From Nocardioidaceae bacterium (GTDB taxonomy: Bacteria; Actinomycetota; Actinomycetes; Propionibacteriales; Nocardioidaceae): DNA of 35,044 nt. The translations under genes and the position numbers were made by a program. How positions within the stretch are numbered: position 1 is the first letter of the stretch; each line of letters opens with the position of its first letter. The notes beneath the pieces are model-generated. The model saw nothing but the letters and a program-made list of their open reading frames with translations, was not told where the DNA came from and did not search any database. The DNA lies in assembly GCA_029266455.1 (NCBI GenBank), contig JAQSWV010000031.1, forward strand, positions 1 through 35,044, read 5' to 3'. Positions 7,001-15,246 of this stretch are shown in pieces.

Positions 7001-9535
7001 TCAGGGCGTCGGCACCGTCGCGGTCATGACGGTGCCGTCCTCGCGACGCTCGCCGCTGAGCGCCGGCGACTCGGGGGCACCGCTCTGGTCGCGGCCGTGG
7101 GTGTCCATCGCCATCCGGACGGGCTGACCGGCGGCGACCTCCACCGGCCGGCCCCGCACGGTCAGGGACACACTCGAGCCGTCCTCCACATCGAGCACCA
7201 GCGCACCGGGGGTCAGGTCCACCCGAAGCCGTGATCCGTGCCAGGTCAGCCGGAAGGTCAGGCCGTCCCAGGTGCGCGGGAGGCGGGGGTCGAGGCTCAG
7301 CTCGCCGTTGCAGTCACGGACGCCGCCGAAGCCGAAGACCGTCGCGTACCACGTACCGCCGTTGGAGGCCACGTGCACGCCGTCGGAGGTGTTGCCGTGC
7401 AGGTCGGCGAGGTCGACGAACAGCGCACGGTAGTAGTAGTCGAGGGCGGTGTCGGCATAGCCCACCTCGGCGGCGACGACCGCCTGCACGGGCGCCGACA
7501 GGGTGGAGTCGCCGGTGGTGATGGGGTCGTAGTAGTCGAAGTCGGCGCGCTTCTGTTCGAGCGTGAACTCGTCGCTGTGCAGGAACAGCGCCAGCACGAC
7601 GTCGGCCTGCTTGAGCACCTGGAACCGGTAGATGACCAACGGGTGGTAGTAGAGCAGCAGTGGCCGCCGCTCGGCCGGCGTGTTGGGCAGGTCCCACACC
7701 TCGCGCTCGAGGAAGTGAGCGTCCTGGGGGTGGATGCCAAGGTGCTCGTCGAACGGGATCACCATGGCCTCAGCGGCCCGTTCCCACTCGTCCAGCTCGC
7801 TGGGGTCCAGCCCCAGACGCACGGCCATCCGCCCGTACGCGGCAGGACACCGCTCCGCCAGGTCGCGCACATAGCTGGCGGCCCGCCGGAGGTTGAAGCG
7901 CGCCATCAGGTTGGTGAACAGGTTGTCGTTCACCACGGTCGTGTACTCGTCCGGCCCGGTGACCCCGTGCACGTGGAACGTGTCGTCACCGTTCTCGCGC
8001 CAGAAGCCCAGGTCGGTCCACATGCGAGCGGTCTCGACGATGAGGTCGATGCCCTCGCGGTCGAGGAACTCGATGTCACCGGTCGCCCGCACATACTGGT
8101 TCACGGCGTACACCACGTCAGCGTTGATGTGGTACTGCGCGGTGCCGGCCGCGTAGTAGGCGGATGCCTCCTGGCCGTTGATGGTGCGCCACGGGTAGAG
8201 CGCGCCCGGATGGTTCAGCTCGGCGGCGCGCGCTCGCGCAGCTCCGAGCATCGAGTAACGGAACCGCGCCAGGTTCCGGGCGATCGACGGCGTGGTGTAC
8301 GTCCAGAACGGCGCCACGAAGATCTCGGTGTCCCAGAAGTAGTGCCCGCTGTAGCCGGAGCCGGTGACGCCCTTCGCGGGGATGCCGGACCCGTCGACCC
8401 TGGCTCCGGCCTGGGCGAGATGGAACAGGTTCCACCGCAGCGCCTGCTGGATCGCCGGCTGGCCGCGGACCTGCACGTCCGAACGCTCCCAGAAGCTCTC
8501 GAGCCACTCGCGCTGCTCGGCCTCCACCGCGGCCCTGCCGCGCCGCTGGGCGCGATCGAGGGTGCGCCGGCAACGGTCGACCAGCTCGGCCGCCGGGACG
8601 CTGCGCGAGGTGTGGTACGAGACGAACTTCGTCACGAGGATCGGCTCGCCTGCTGTGGCCTCGACCTGGAACACGGTCTGGGCGACGTCGTCCTCGGCGT
8701 GCGTCTCAGCGGTGTAGGAGCATGCGGTGGCGATCTCGTGATAAGCGCCCACGCCGAGGGTCATCTGCGAGTTGGTACAGCGGTAACCCAGCATCAGCCG
8801 CCCGTCATCGCCGTGGACCACGTCGGGCTGGAGCACCCGCTCCTCGAAGCGGGCCGCCTTGCGCGGGTCGTCGCCCATCGCCTCGGAGGGAATGTGGTAC
8901 TCGTCCTCGCCGTCCTGGCGGTTCAGCACCTGGGAGCTGATCACCAGCGGCGCATCGGCGTCGAGCACCGTGACCTCGAGGGTGATCATCGCCAGGTGCC
9001 GGTCTGCCGGTGACACCTGGCGGGTGGAGCGGACACGCACGCGCTTGCCCGACGGGGTGCGCCAGATCAAGCAGCGTTCGAGGATGCCGGTCCGGAAGTC
9101 GAGCACCCGCTCGTACTCGGGAAGGTCAGCATTGGTCAGCAGCAGCGGCTCGTCGTCGACGTACAGCTTGATCAGCTTGGCGTCGGGAGCGTTGACCAGT
9201 GTCTGTCCCACCCGGGCGAACCCGTACGCCTCCTCGGCATGGCGGATGGACCACGTCTCGTGGAAGCCGTTGACGAAGGTGCCGTGGGCGAACGCGTCGC
9301 GGCCCTCCTCGAGGTTGCCGCGCAGACCCAGGTAGCCGTTGCCGACCGAGAACAGGGACTCCACCCGGCCGAGGTCGTCGGTCCGAAACTCCGTCTCCAC
9401 CAGTCGCCACGGGTCGAGGGGGTAGCGACCACGATCGAGCGGATCCTGGTCGGCGGGGCGGCCCACGGGGCGGCCGTCGAGCCTGCTGGGGCTCCCGCCG
9501 AACCCGTTGACAACGTTGTCATGCACAGTGCTCAC
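7001..9535 (-). CDS. Glycoside hydrolase family 65 enzyme (trehalose/maltose/kojibiose phosphorylase type)
   Basis: At 844 aa this has full family length. There is an N-terminal beta-sandwich (about 40-300, opening 'FSVGNGYLGLRGNLEEG'), then an (alpha/alpha)6 barrel with 'GYSGHYFWDTEIF' and the catalytic acid E530 in 'TGPDEY'. A phosphate-site region 'HGNTSDGVHV' and 'GTWYATVFGFGG' and a C-terminal beta domain follow. GH65 enzymes split an alpha-glucosidic disaccharide, usually with phosphate, giving beta-glucose-1-phosphate plus glucose. The gene starts with GTG overlapping the stop of the HAD mutase gene (GTGA), so the two form one pathway: phosphorolysis followed by isomerisation to glucose-6-phosphate. 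Trehalose is my best guess for the substrate, by analogy with the fused HAD-GH65 protein of mycobacteria. Confidence 0.88.
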   Translation of the reverse strand: MSTVHDNVVNGFGGSPSRLDGRPVGRPADQDPLDRGRYPLDPWRLVETEFRTDDLGRVESLFSVGNGYLGLRGNLEEGRDAFAHGTFVNGFHETWSIRHAEEAYGFARVGQTLVNAPDAKLIKLYVDDEPLLLTNADLPEYERVLDFRTGILERCLIWRTPSGKRVRVRSTRQVSPADRHLAMITLEVTVLDADAPLVISSQVLNRQDGEDEYHIPSEAMGDDPRKAARFEERVLQPDVVHGDDGRLMLGYRCTNSQMTLGVGAYHEIATACSYTAETHAEDDVAQTVFQVEATAGEPILVTKFVSYHTSRSVPAAELVDRCRRTLDRAQRRGRAAVEAEQREWLESFWERSDVQVRGQPAIQQALRWNLFHLAQAGARVDGSGIPAKGVTGSGYSGHYFWDTEIFVAPFWTYTTPSIARNLARFRYSMLGAARARAAELNHPGALYPWRTINGQEASAYYAAGTAQYHINADVVYAVNQYVRATGDIEFLDREGIDLIVETARMWTDLGFWRENGDDTFHVHGVTGPDEYTTVVNDNLFTNLMARFNLRRAASYVRDLAERCPAAYGRMAVRLGLDPSELDEWERAAEAMVIPFDEHLGIHPQDAHFLEREVWDLPNTPAERRPLLLYYHPLVIYRFQVLKQADVVLALFLHSDEFTLEQKRADFDYYDPITTGDSTLSAPVQAVVAAEVGYADTALDYYYRALFVDLADLHGNTSDGVHVASNGGTWYATVFGFGGVRDCNGELSLDPRLPRTWDGLTFRLTWHGSRLRVDLTPGALVLDVEDGSSVSLTVRGRPVEVAAGQPVRMAMDTHGRDQSGAPESPALSGERREDGTVMTATVPTP

Positions 9536-10251
9536 GGCGTGAGCTCCGCCAGATCGCTCACCACGACGTCGGCGCCGGCGTCGAGCAGCGCCCGTTCGCC
9601 GACGCCCCGGTCGACGCCGACCACGAGCCCGAAGCTGCCCGCGCGGCCGGCGGCGACGCCGGACACGGCGTCCTCCACGACGACGGCCTCCCCCGGGGCG
9701 ACGCCCAGCCGCTGGGCGGCGGCGACGAACGTGTCCGGCGCAGGCTTGCCCGCCAGGCCGTCGGCGGCCGCGACCGCTCCGTCCACGACCACGTCGAACC
9801 GCTCCTCGAGCCCGGCTGCGGCCAGCACCGCCGGCGCGTTCCGTGAGCTGGACACCACCGCCACGGGCACGCTCCGCTCGCGCAGCCGGTCGAGCGCGTG
9901 GACGGACCCGGGATAGGGCTGCACGCCGTCGGTCTCGAGAATGGCCGAGAAGAGGGCGTTCTTGCGGTTGCCGAGACCGCAGACCGTCTCGGCCTCCGGC
10001 GGATCGTCGGGCGTACCCTCGGGCAACGTGATGTCACGGGTGGCGAGCATGTCGCGGACGCCGTCGTAGCGGGGCTTGCCGTCGACGTGGGCGAAGTAGT
10101 CGGCGTCGGTGTAGGGCTGCTGGCCACCACGCTCAGCGAGGAACTGGTTGAACATCTCGTCCCAGGCCCGCATGTGCACCTCCGCCGTGGGCGTGAGTAC
10201 GCCGTCGAGGTCGAACAGCACGGCGGCATAGGTGTCCAGTGTCACAGGCAC
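9532..10251 (-). CDS. HAD-family beta-phosphoglucomutase
   Basis: The 239-aa protein is a HAD phosphatase/mutase with nucleophile and acid/base in 'LFDLDGVL' (D14, D16), a cap domain (about 20-110), 'VVSSSRNA' (motif II), 'GKPAPDTF' with the motif III lysine, and 'VVEDAVSGV' (motif IV). D-x-D with a helical cap beside a GH65 gene is the beta-phosphoglucomutase arrangement: beta-glucose-1-phosphate to glucose-6-phosphate. The frame is open to 10359, but GTG 10251 is chosen because TACGGT lies exactly 6 nt upstream (leaderless) and the HAD fold starts there. A second GTG at 10245 is the alternative. It is the first gene of the pair with GH65 (4-bp overlap). Confidence 0.85.
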   Translation of the reverse strand: MPVTLDTYAAVLFDLDGVLTPTAEVHMRAWDEMFNQFLAERGGQQPYTDADYFAHVDGKPRYDGVRDMLATRDITLPEGTPDDPPEAETVCGLGNRKNALFSAILETDGVQPYPGSVHALDRLRERSVPVAVVSSSRNAPAVLAAAGLEERFDVVVDGAVAAADGLAGKPAPDTFVAAAQRLGVAPGEAVVVEDAVSGVAAGRAGSFGLVVGVDRGVGERALLDAGADVVVSDLAELTP

Positions 10252-10257
10252 CAGAGA

Positions 10258-10263
10258 ACCGTA
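10258..10263 (-). promoter_or_regulatory. -10 box of a leaderless promoter (HAD mutase-GH65 operon)
   Basis: TACGGT on the minus strand is 6 nt before GTG 10251. The 147-bp gap to the upstream HAD gene also holds an AT-richer patch (about 10290-10325), unusual in this GC context, where an operator could sit. I see no clear -35 or palindrome. Confidence 0.45.
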
Positions 10264-10392
10264 GGGGCAAGCGCGCCGACGCGCGGCCGATCGACCTTTT
10301 TGGCCGGTTGTTGAATAGGTTTCTCTCCCGGATCGTCCGCTCTGATCCAGCGTCGGCACCCGATCCTCCCGCCCGGCCGGGTCGGATCCGGG

Positions 10393-11196
10393 TCAGAACC
10401 AGCGGGAGAGCTCCCGCACCACGCCGTCGGCCTCCACGGTCTCGGTGACGTCGTCTGCAGCCTCCTGCACCGAGATCGGCGCCTGCCCCATGGCCACCCC
10501 CCGGCCGGCCCACGCCAGCATCTCGACGTCGTTGTGCCCGTCGCCGACCGCCAGCACGTCGGCCTGCGCCACCCCCAGCCGCCGGGCGACCGTCTCCAGG
10601 CCGGTGGCCTTGGACACCCCCTCGGGTGCCAGGTCCAGCCAGGCGGTGTAGCCCACGTAGTAGTTGATCCCGTGCAGCCCGAGCCGTTCTGCCATCTCGG
10701 TGAAGTTCTGGACGGACTGATCGGGACTGCGGATGATCACCCGGGTCACGGGTTCGGCCACCAGCTGCTCGATGCTCTGGACCACCATCTGCCCGCCCAG
10801 CTCACCCTCGGGGAAGTGCTTGTTGATCCGGTACCCCCGGTTGATCTCCTCGACCGCGACATGCGCGTCGGGCACCTCCTGGAGCAGCTGCTCGACCGTC
10901 TTGGTGGCGTCGAACGTGAGAACCTCGACAAGCTCCACCGGGTGGTACGTGAACGTGACCGCCCCGTTGCTCCCCACGGCGATCCCGTCCTCGAGACCGA
11001 GCAGCTCGGCAGCGTCCAACACCCCCGCCACCGCCCTGCCGGTCGAGATCACCACGTGCACCCCGGAGTCGACGACCCCCCGGACCGCCTCGCGCACGGA
11101 CGCGGACATCGTCTGCACTCCGTCGACCCAGTCGACGAGCGTGCCGTCGACGTCGAGGGCGACCAGACCGGGCCGCCAGTCACTGGCCTTCCTCAC
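10393..11196 (-). CDS. HAD-IIB (Cof-type) sugar phosphatase-like hydrolase
   Basis: The 267-aa protein has the HAD nucleophile motif 'LDVDGTLVD' (D15, D17), motif II 'VVISTGRA', a large C2-type cap between the motifs (about 90-195), the motif III lysine in '[10 protein letters not shown]', and motif IV '[10 protein letters not shown]' (residues 218-223 onward). This is the Cof/YbiV-like class of phosphatases acting on sugar phosphates, nucleotides or flavins; the substrate is not readable. The start GTG 11196 overlaps the serS stop (GTGA), and an AUG further upstream would lie wholly inside serS, so the coupled GTG is far more likely. The serS-HAD pairing is a common actinobacterial arrangement. 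Confidence 0.85.
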   Translation of the reverse strand: MRKASDWRPGLVALDVDGTLVDWVDGVQTMSASVREAVRGVVDSGVHVVISTGRAVAGVLDAAELLGLEDGIAVGSNGAVTFTYHPVELVEVLTFDATKTVEQLLQEVPDAHVAVEEINRGYRINKHFPEGELGGQMVVQSIEQLVAEPVTRVIIRSPDQSVQNFTEMAERLGLHGINYYVGYTAWLDLAPEGVSKATGLETVARRLGVAQADVLAVGDGHNDVEMLAWAGRGVAMGQAPISVQEAADDVTETVEADGVVRELSRWF

Positions 11197-12512
11197 CCGG
11201 CCGACCCGACCGGTTTCAGCACGTCCCGGCCCTGCAGGTACGGGCGCAGGGCCAGCGGCACGTAGACCGACCCGTCGGCCTGCTGATGGTTCTCCAGCAG
11301 GGCGACGATGGTGCGCGGGACGGCGCACAGCGTGCCGTTCAGGGTGGCGGCCGGCTCCGTGCGCCCCTCGTCGTCCCGGCAGCGGATGTCGAGGCGGCGG
11401 GCCTGGAACTGGGTGCAGTTCGAGGTCGACGTCACCTCGCGGTAGCGCCCCTGCGTGGGCACCCAGGCCTCACAGTCGAACTTGCGGGCCGCCGACAGGC
11501 CCAGGTCGCCGGCGGCCACGTCGATGACCCGGAAGGGCAGCTCCAGCTCCTGCAGCCACTGCCGCTCGCGTTCCAGCAGCTGCCGGTGCGCGTCGTACGA
11601 CTGCTCCAGGGTGGTGTAGATGAACATCTCCACCTTGTCGAACCAGTGCACCCGGAAGATGCCGCGGGTGTCCTTGCCATAGGAGCCTGCCTCGCGTCGG
11701 AAGCACGGGCTGAACGCCGCGTAACGTCGAGGCAGCGATGCGGCGCCGAGGATCTCGTCGGAATGGTAGGCGGCCAGCGGCACCTCCGAGGTGCCGACGA
11801 GGAACAGGTCGTCGGCCGGCAGGTGGTACACGTCGTCGGCCGCCTGACCGAGGAAGCCGGTGCCCTCCATGGCGCGCGGCTTGACCAGGGCTGGCGGCAC
11901 CATCGGGGTGAAGCCCCACTCCTGCGCCCGCTCCATCGCCATCTGCACCAGGGCGAGCTCGAGCATCGCGCCGACGCCGGTGAGGAAGTAGAACCTCGAC
12001 CCGCTGACCTTGGCGCCGCGCTCCACATCGATCGCCTTGAGCAGCGTGCCCAGCTCCACGTGATCGCGTGGCTCGAATCCCTCGGCCGCGAAGTCGCGGG
12101 GGCTGCCGTGCTCCTCGAGCACGACGTAGTCGTCCTCGCCACCGGCCGGCGCCTGCTCGTCGGCGAGGTTGGGCAGTGCCGCCATCAGTACGCGGAAGTC
12201 CTCGTCGGCGACGCTCTGTGCCGCTTCTGCCGCCTTCACGTCGACGCTGAGCTGCTTGGTGCGCTTCAGGAGCCGGGCATGCTCATCGTCCCCCTCGGCC
12301 GCGGCCCCGGTCCGGCCACCGCTTCGCGCCTGCGCCATCTGCCGGCCGAGCTGCTTCTGCTCCGCCCGCAACCGCTCGAAGGTGGCGATGGCACCACGAC
12401 GCCGCTCGTCGGCCGCCTGAAGCCGGTCGACGAGCTCCTCGGAGCCGCCCCGACGTCGCTGAGCGGCACGGATGCGGTCTGGGTCGTCACGCAGCAGCCG
12501 AGGGTCGATCAC
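11193..12512 (-). CDS. serS: Seryl-tRNA synthetase
   Basis: The 439-aa enzyme is a class II synthetase. It has an N-terminal tRNA-binding coiled-coil arm (about residues 25-105, rich in Glu/Arg/Lys heptads), motif 1 around '[15 protein letters not shown]', motif 2 '[28 protein letters not shown]' read over two segments, and motif 3 '[19 protein letters not shown]'. It charges both serine tRNAs found here. The start is GTG 12512 ('[18 protein letters not shown]', the usual SerRS N-terminus). TACCCT lies 6 nt upstream and no Shine-Dalgarno is seen, so translation is probably leaderless. It overlaps the HAD-IIB gene by 4 bp. Confidence 0.97.
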   Translation of the reverse strand: MIDPRLLRDDPDRIRAAQRRRGGSEELVDRLQAADERRRGAIATFERLRAEQKQLGRQMAQARSGGRTGAAAEGDDEHARLLKRTKQLSVDVKAAEAAQSVADEDFRVLMAALPNLADEQAPAGGEDDYVVLEEHGSPRDFAAEGFEPRDHVELGTLLKAIDVERGAKVSGSRFYFLTGVGAMLELALVQMAMERAQEWGFTPMVPPALVKPRAMEGTGFLGQAADDVYHLPADDLFLVGTSEVPLAAYHSDEILGAASLPRRYAAFSPCFRREAGSYGKDTRGIFRVHWFDKVEMFIYTTLEQSYDAHRQLLERERQWLQELELPFRVIDVAAGDLGLSAARKFDCEAWVPTQGRYREVTSTSNCTQFQARRLDIRCRDDEGRTEPAATLNGTLCAVPRTIVALLENHQQADGSVYVPLALRPYLQGRDVLKPVGSAG

Positions 12513-12518
12513 CCCGTC

Positions 12519-12524
12519 AGGGTA
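12519..12524 (-). promoter_or_regulatory. -10 box of a leaderless promoter (serS)
   Basis: TACCCT on the minus strand is 6 nt before the serS GTG. There is no T-box or long leader in front of serS. Confidence 0.45.
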
Positions 12525-12580
12525 GTCAACCTCGCGATCGGGGCGCCCCCAGGCATCACACGTTGGGCGGTGCCTGCAGG

Positions 12581-12994
12581 TCAGTCGCGAGAGGCGACCA
12601 ACACGTTGCCGTAGGAGGTGCGGTACTGCTTCGTCGCCGGGACCTTCACCCGGAAGAAGCGTCGGCCGTTGGCCGGCGCATCGACGGGGTAGACGACCAG
12701 CGCCCGGTTGTTCGTGCGCCGGCTCTGGGAGGGATGCCAGTTGCAGGACTTGCACCGCTTCGTCTGCAGCACGGTGCGGCGTCCGGAGTAGAGGGGCTGA
12801 CCCTTGACCCGGGTGCGGATCCGGAGGTTGTCCGTGCCGCTGCCCTCGCCCGTCGAGACGACGTCCCGGGTCGGCTTGGCGCCCTGGGCGAGCGACGACG
12901 AAGGTGGCGATGCGGGTGAGGCAGCACTACCCGGTGTGCTGACCAGCATGGACAGTGCAATGACGCCGGCGACCGCCAGCACACGAACGCTCAC
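12581..12994 (-). CDS. Small secreted protein of unknown function
   Basis: The 137-aa product starts at GTG 12994 with a strong AAAGGGGG ribosome site 7 nt upstream. It has a signal peptide (about 1-24, 'VSTPGSA-AS' cleavage), a Ser/Pro/Ala linker to about 40, and a basic beta-rich domain (about 55-137, many Arg/Lys). That domain holds one Cys pair 'CKSC' and recurring 'FRVKVPAT' and 'VVYPVD' strands. The layout suggests a small extracellular Ig-like or binding module; I do not recognise the family. The frame is open far upstream, but that part is antisense to the kinase fusion gene. It is transcribed divergently from that gene, with overlapping -10 candidates. Confidence 0.75.
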   Translation of the reverse strand: MSVRVLAVAGVIALSMLVSTPGSAASPASPPSSSLAQGAKPTRDVVSTGEGSGTDNLRIRTRVKGQPLYSGRRTVLQTKRCKSCNWHPSQSRRTNNRALVVYPVDAPANGRRFFRVKVPATKQYRTSYGNVLVASRD

Positions 12995-13046
12995 GGTATA
13001 TCCCCCTTTGACGAGATCTCCGGCCCGTCCCCGCGGGCCAAGGCCG

Positions 13047-13053
13047 TAGCCTA
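13047..13053. promoter_or_regulatory. Overlapping divergent -10 boxes (TAGCCTA)
   Basis: The 7-bp TAGCCTA contains TAGCCT for the plus strand (toward the PAP2-kinase gene) and TAGGCT for the minus strand (toward the small secreted protein gene). Both would give leaders of roughly 45-65 nt ending in good Shine-Dalgarno sites. -35 elements are not evident. Confidence 0.35.
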
Positions 13054-13120
13054 GGCGACTGCCCGGCAGCGCGGCTTCCAGACCCTGCGGCCTCCGATCG
13101 TGGACGACAAGAGGAGTGGC

Positions 13121-14710
13121 GTGGCCTTCTCCGTACGCGCCGAGCCTCGGCGCCGGCGGCGGGTGGCGTGGTGGGCCGGCGCCCTGGGCGCCACGTTCGG
13201 GCTGGTCTGGCTCACGGTCGCACTGGAGTGGTCGTGGCTGCTCGAGCTCGAGCGCGACCTGGGACGCCAGATCTCCGACGCGGTGCGTGGGAACGCCGCA
13301 GTGGTGGACGCGCTGCGGGTGGTGAGCCTGATCGGGGAGCCCACCGTGATCCGGCTGCTGCTGCTCCTCGTCGCGGGCTATGCCGCGATCCGCCGCCGCT
13401 TCGACGTGGCGTGGTGGCTGACACTGTCGGTGCTGCTGCAACTGCTGATCGCCCCCGGCCTCAAGCTGGTCGAGGGCCGGGCCCGTCCGACGTGGCCGGC
13501 CTCGAGCTATCTGCCTGACTCCTACGCGTTCCCGTCCGGCCACGCCGCCGGGGCGGGCCTGTTCGTCGCCGCGGCCGTGCTGCTGACGCACAGCGTGGTG
13601 TCCCGGCGGTCGACCAGGCTGGCGCTGGACGCCATCTGGTTCCTCGTCGGGCTGGTGATCGGGCTGGACCGGGTGCTGCTGGGCGTCCACTACCCGTCCG
13701 ACGTGCTGGCCGGCTGGGCGGTGGGGGCGGCGATCCCGCTGGCGCTGGCGGCTGTGCTCGTGCCCTGGGCCGTGTTCGAGACGGGACCCGCCCCCACGAC
13801 GACCGGCATCCGGCCGTCCCGGCTGGCGGTGGTGCTCAACCCCACCAAGGTCAACGACGTCGCCGCCTTCCAGATGCTGATGAACGCGGCGGTCGAGCGG
13901 CACGGCTGGGCCGTGCCCCGGTGGTACGAGACGACAGCCGAGGACGCGGGTATCGCGATGACGCACGCGGCGCTCGCCGACGGAGCCGAGATGGTGGTCG
14001 CGGCAGGCGGCGACGGGACGGTACGCGTGGTGTGCTCGGAGCTGGCGCGGACCGGGGTGCCGCTGGGCATCGTGCCGCTCGGCACCGGCAACCTGCTGGC
14101 CCGCAACCTCGACGTGCCGCTCCGTGTGCAGGACGCCATGACGGTGGCCCTCTCGGGCCAGGACCGGGCCATCGACGTGGTGGGGGTCAGCGGCGACGGG
14201 CTGCCGGAGTCGTGCTTCACGGTGATGGGCGGGCTCGGCTTCGACGCGGCCATCATGGCCGGCGCCTCCGACGCGCTGAAGGCACGCATGGGCTGGCGGG
14301 CGTACGTGGTGTCGGCGATCCGCAACCTGCGGTACCCCGCCAGCCGGGTGGAGATCTCGGTCGACGACGGTCCGTACCAGCGGCACCGGGCCCGGACGGT
14401 CGTGATCGGCAACGTCGGCCTGCTGCAGGCCGGCATCCCGCTGCTCCCCGACGCCCGCGTCGACGACGGACGCCTCGACGTGGTGGTGATCGCCCCGCAA
14501 CGGCTGATCGGCTGGGTCTTCGTCGTTGCTCGCGTGCTGCGGCGCGGTCGGCACACCGACGCCTCGCTGGCCCGCATGACCGGCCGGTCGGTGGTGGTCC
14601 GGGCGAATCAGCCCGTTGCCCGTCAGCTCGACGGCGACCCCATCGGCGAGGGCCGTGAGCTCCGCGCCACCGTGATGGCCGGCACGCTCCTGGTCCGGGT
14701 CCCCCGCTGA
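13121..14710 (+). CDS. PAP2 phosphatase fused to a diacylglycerol/lipid kinase domain
   Basis: The 529-aa protein joins two enzymes. Residues 1-220 are a membrane PAP2 phosphatase with about five to six hydrophobic helices and the three motifs K115-x6-RP, PSGH (138-141) and R184-x5-H190 of the phosphatidate phosphatase signature. Residues 234-529 are a DAGK-catalytic/LCB5-type kinase with 'VVLNPTK', the nucleotide-binding GGDGT (296-300) and 'PLGTGN' (319-324). One half would remove a lipid phosphate and the other add one, so it may remodel undecaprenyl- or phosphatidate-type lipids at the membrane; the direction is unknown. I chose GTG 13121 because AGAGGAG sits 6 nt upstream; GTG 13100 is the alternative. 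The gene is convergent with the DUF4446 gene. Confidence 0.88.
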   Translation: MAFSVRAEPRRRRRVAWWAGALGATFGLVWLTVALEWSWLLELERDLGRQISDAVRGNAAVVDALRVVSLIGEPTVIRLLLLLVAGYAAIRRRFDVAWWLTLSVLLQLLIAPGLKLVEGRARPTWPASSYLPDSYAFPSGHAAGAGLFVAAAVLLTHSVVSRRSTRLALDAIWFLVGLVIGLDRVLLGVHYPSDVLAGWAVGAAIPLALAAVLVPWAVFETGPAPTTTGIRPSRLAVVLNPTKVNDVAAFQMLMNAAVERHGWAVPRWYETTAEDAGIAMTHAALADGAEMVVAAGGDGTVRVVCSELARTGVPLGIVPLGTGNLLARNLDVPLRVQDAMTVALSGQDRAIDVVGVSGDGLPESCFTVMGGLGFDAAIMAGASDALKARMGWRAYVVSAIRNLRYPASRVEISVDDGPYQRHRARTVVIGNVGLLQAGIPLLPDARVDDGRLDVVVIAPQRLIGWVFVVARVLRRGRHTDASLARMTGRSVVVRANQPVARQLDGDPIGEGRELRATVMAGTLLVRVPR

Positions 14711-14727
14711 TCTCGGCCTCCCGCGCG

Positions 14728-14821
14728 GGAAGTTTCGCTGGGTGGGCTGTGAAAGTTTCGCTATCAGGGCGCTATAGCGCCCGGGAGGCGCTGTTTTCGC
14801 AGCCCACCCAGCGAAACTTCC
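14728..14821. repeat. Large palindromic element between convergent genes
   Basis: There are perfect 22-bp inverted arms at 14728-14749 and 14800-14821, extended inward by one G-T and four more pairs (GAAA/TTTC). A perfect 16-bp palindrome GGGCGCTATAGCGCCC is centred at 14767-14782. The motif AGTTTCGCT occurs twice on the plus strand and once inverted. It lies 17 bp after the kinase stop and 8 bp before the DUF4446 stop. It could act as a bidirectional terminator or be a dispersed REP/MITE-like element. Confidence 0.9.
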
Positions 14822-14829
14822 TCCGGGTC

Positions 14830-15234
14830 TCAGCCCCGCCGGGCAAGGGCGACTGCCTCGGACTCCTCGGGGGACAGCTGCTGGGCGCCGGTCCAGCCGG
14901 CCACGTTCTTGGCGTACGTGCGGGTGTCGGCGCGACCGTGGATCGCGGTCACCACCATGCCGTCCCCCTCGTCGTCGAGCAGTGCGAGCGACCAGGAGAG
15001 GTGTCCGCCCATGTCTCCGAAGGCGTCGTAGCGCACCACGGCGAGGTGCCGCAGCGCCCGCCCCATGTCGGCCCGGAGCTCGGTGGCGGCCCGGGCCAGG
15101 GACTCGAGGTCGGGCGGAACCTCTCGCCCGCGCCGGCGCTGGCCGACGGTGCGACGGAGCGCCAGCAGGGAGAAGCCCAGCGCCACGGCCGCGACGGCAA
15201 GGCCGGCGACGGCGACGGCGAGCGCGGTGTCCAC
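14830..15234 (-). CDS. DUF4446 family membrane-anchored protein
   Basis: The 134-aa protein has one N-terminal transmembrane helix (about 4-25), a basic linker, then a conserved soluble domain with 'VVRYDAFGDMGGHLSWSLALLDDEGDGMVVTAIHGR' (read in two parts) and 'TRTYAKNVAGW'. These are the signatures of DUF4446. The function is unknown. It starts at GTG 15234 only 9 bp after the pheA stop. A TAGGCT 6 nt upstream uses the pheA stop codon TAG as part of the box, so it may be both read through from pheA and transcribed on its own. Confidence 0.85.
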   Translation of the reverse strand: MDTALAVAVAGLAVAAVALGFSLLALRRTVGQRRRGREVPPDLESLARAATELRADMGRALRHLAVVRYDAFGDMGGHLSWSLALLDDEGDGMVVTAIHGRADTRTYAKNVAGWTGAQQLSPEESEAVALARRG

Positions 15235-15240
15235 GCGGCG

Positions 15241-15246
15241 AGCCTA
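15241..15246 (-). promoter_or_regulatory. -10 box of a leaderless promoter (DUF4446 gene), overlapping the pheA stop
   Basis: TAGGCT on the minus strand, 6 nt before GTG 15234. Its first three bases are the pheA TAG stop codon. Confidence 0.4.

Noticed and set aside
7238-9013. 591-codon plus-strand open frame
   Set aside because: Antisense to the GH65 gene. GC-rich third positions create long shadow frames, and it has no motifs.
10246-10392. Possible sugar-responsive operator before the HAD-GH65 operon
   Set aside because: The region has an AT-richer patch, but I found no convincing palindrome or known operator sequence.
12995-14554. Long minus-strand open frame continuing upstream of the small secreted protein (657 codons in all)
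   Set aside because: It is antisense to the clearly coding PAP2-kinase gene and its translation is low-complexity Arg/His/Pro/Gln text. The real gene starts at 12994 with a strong ribosome site.
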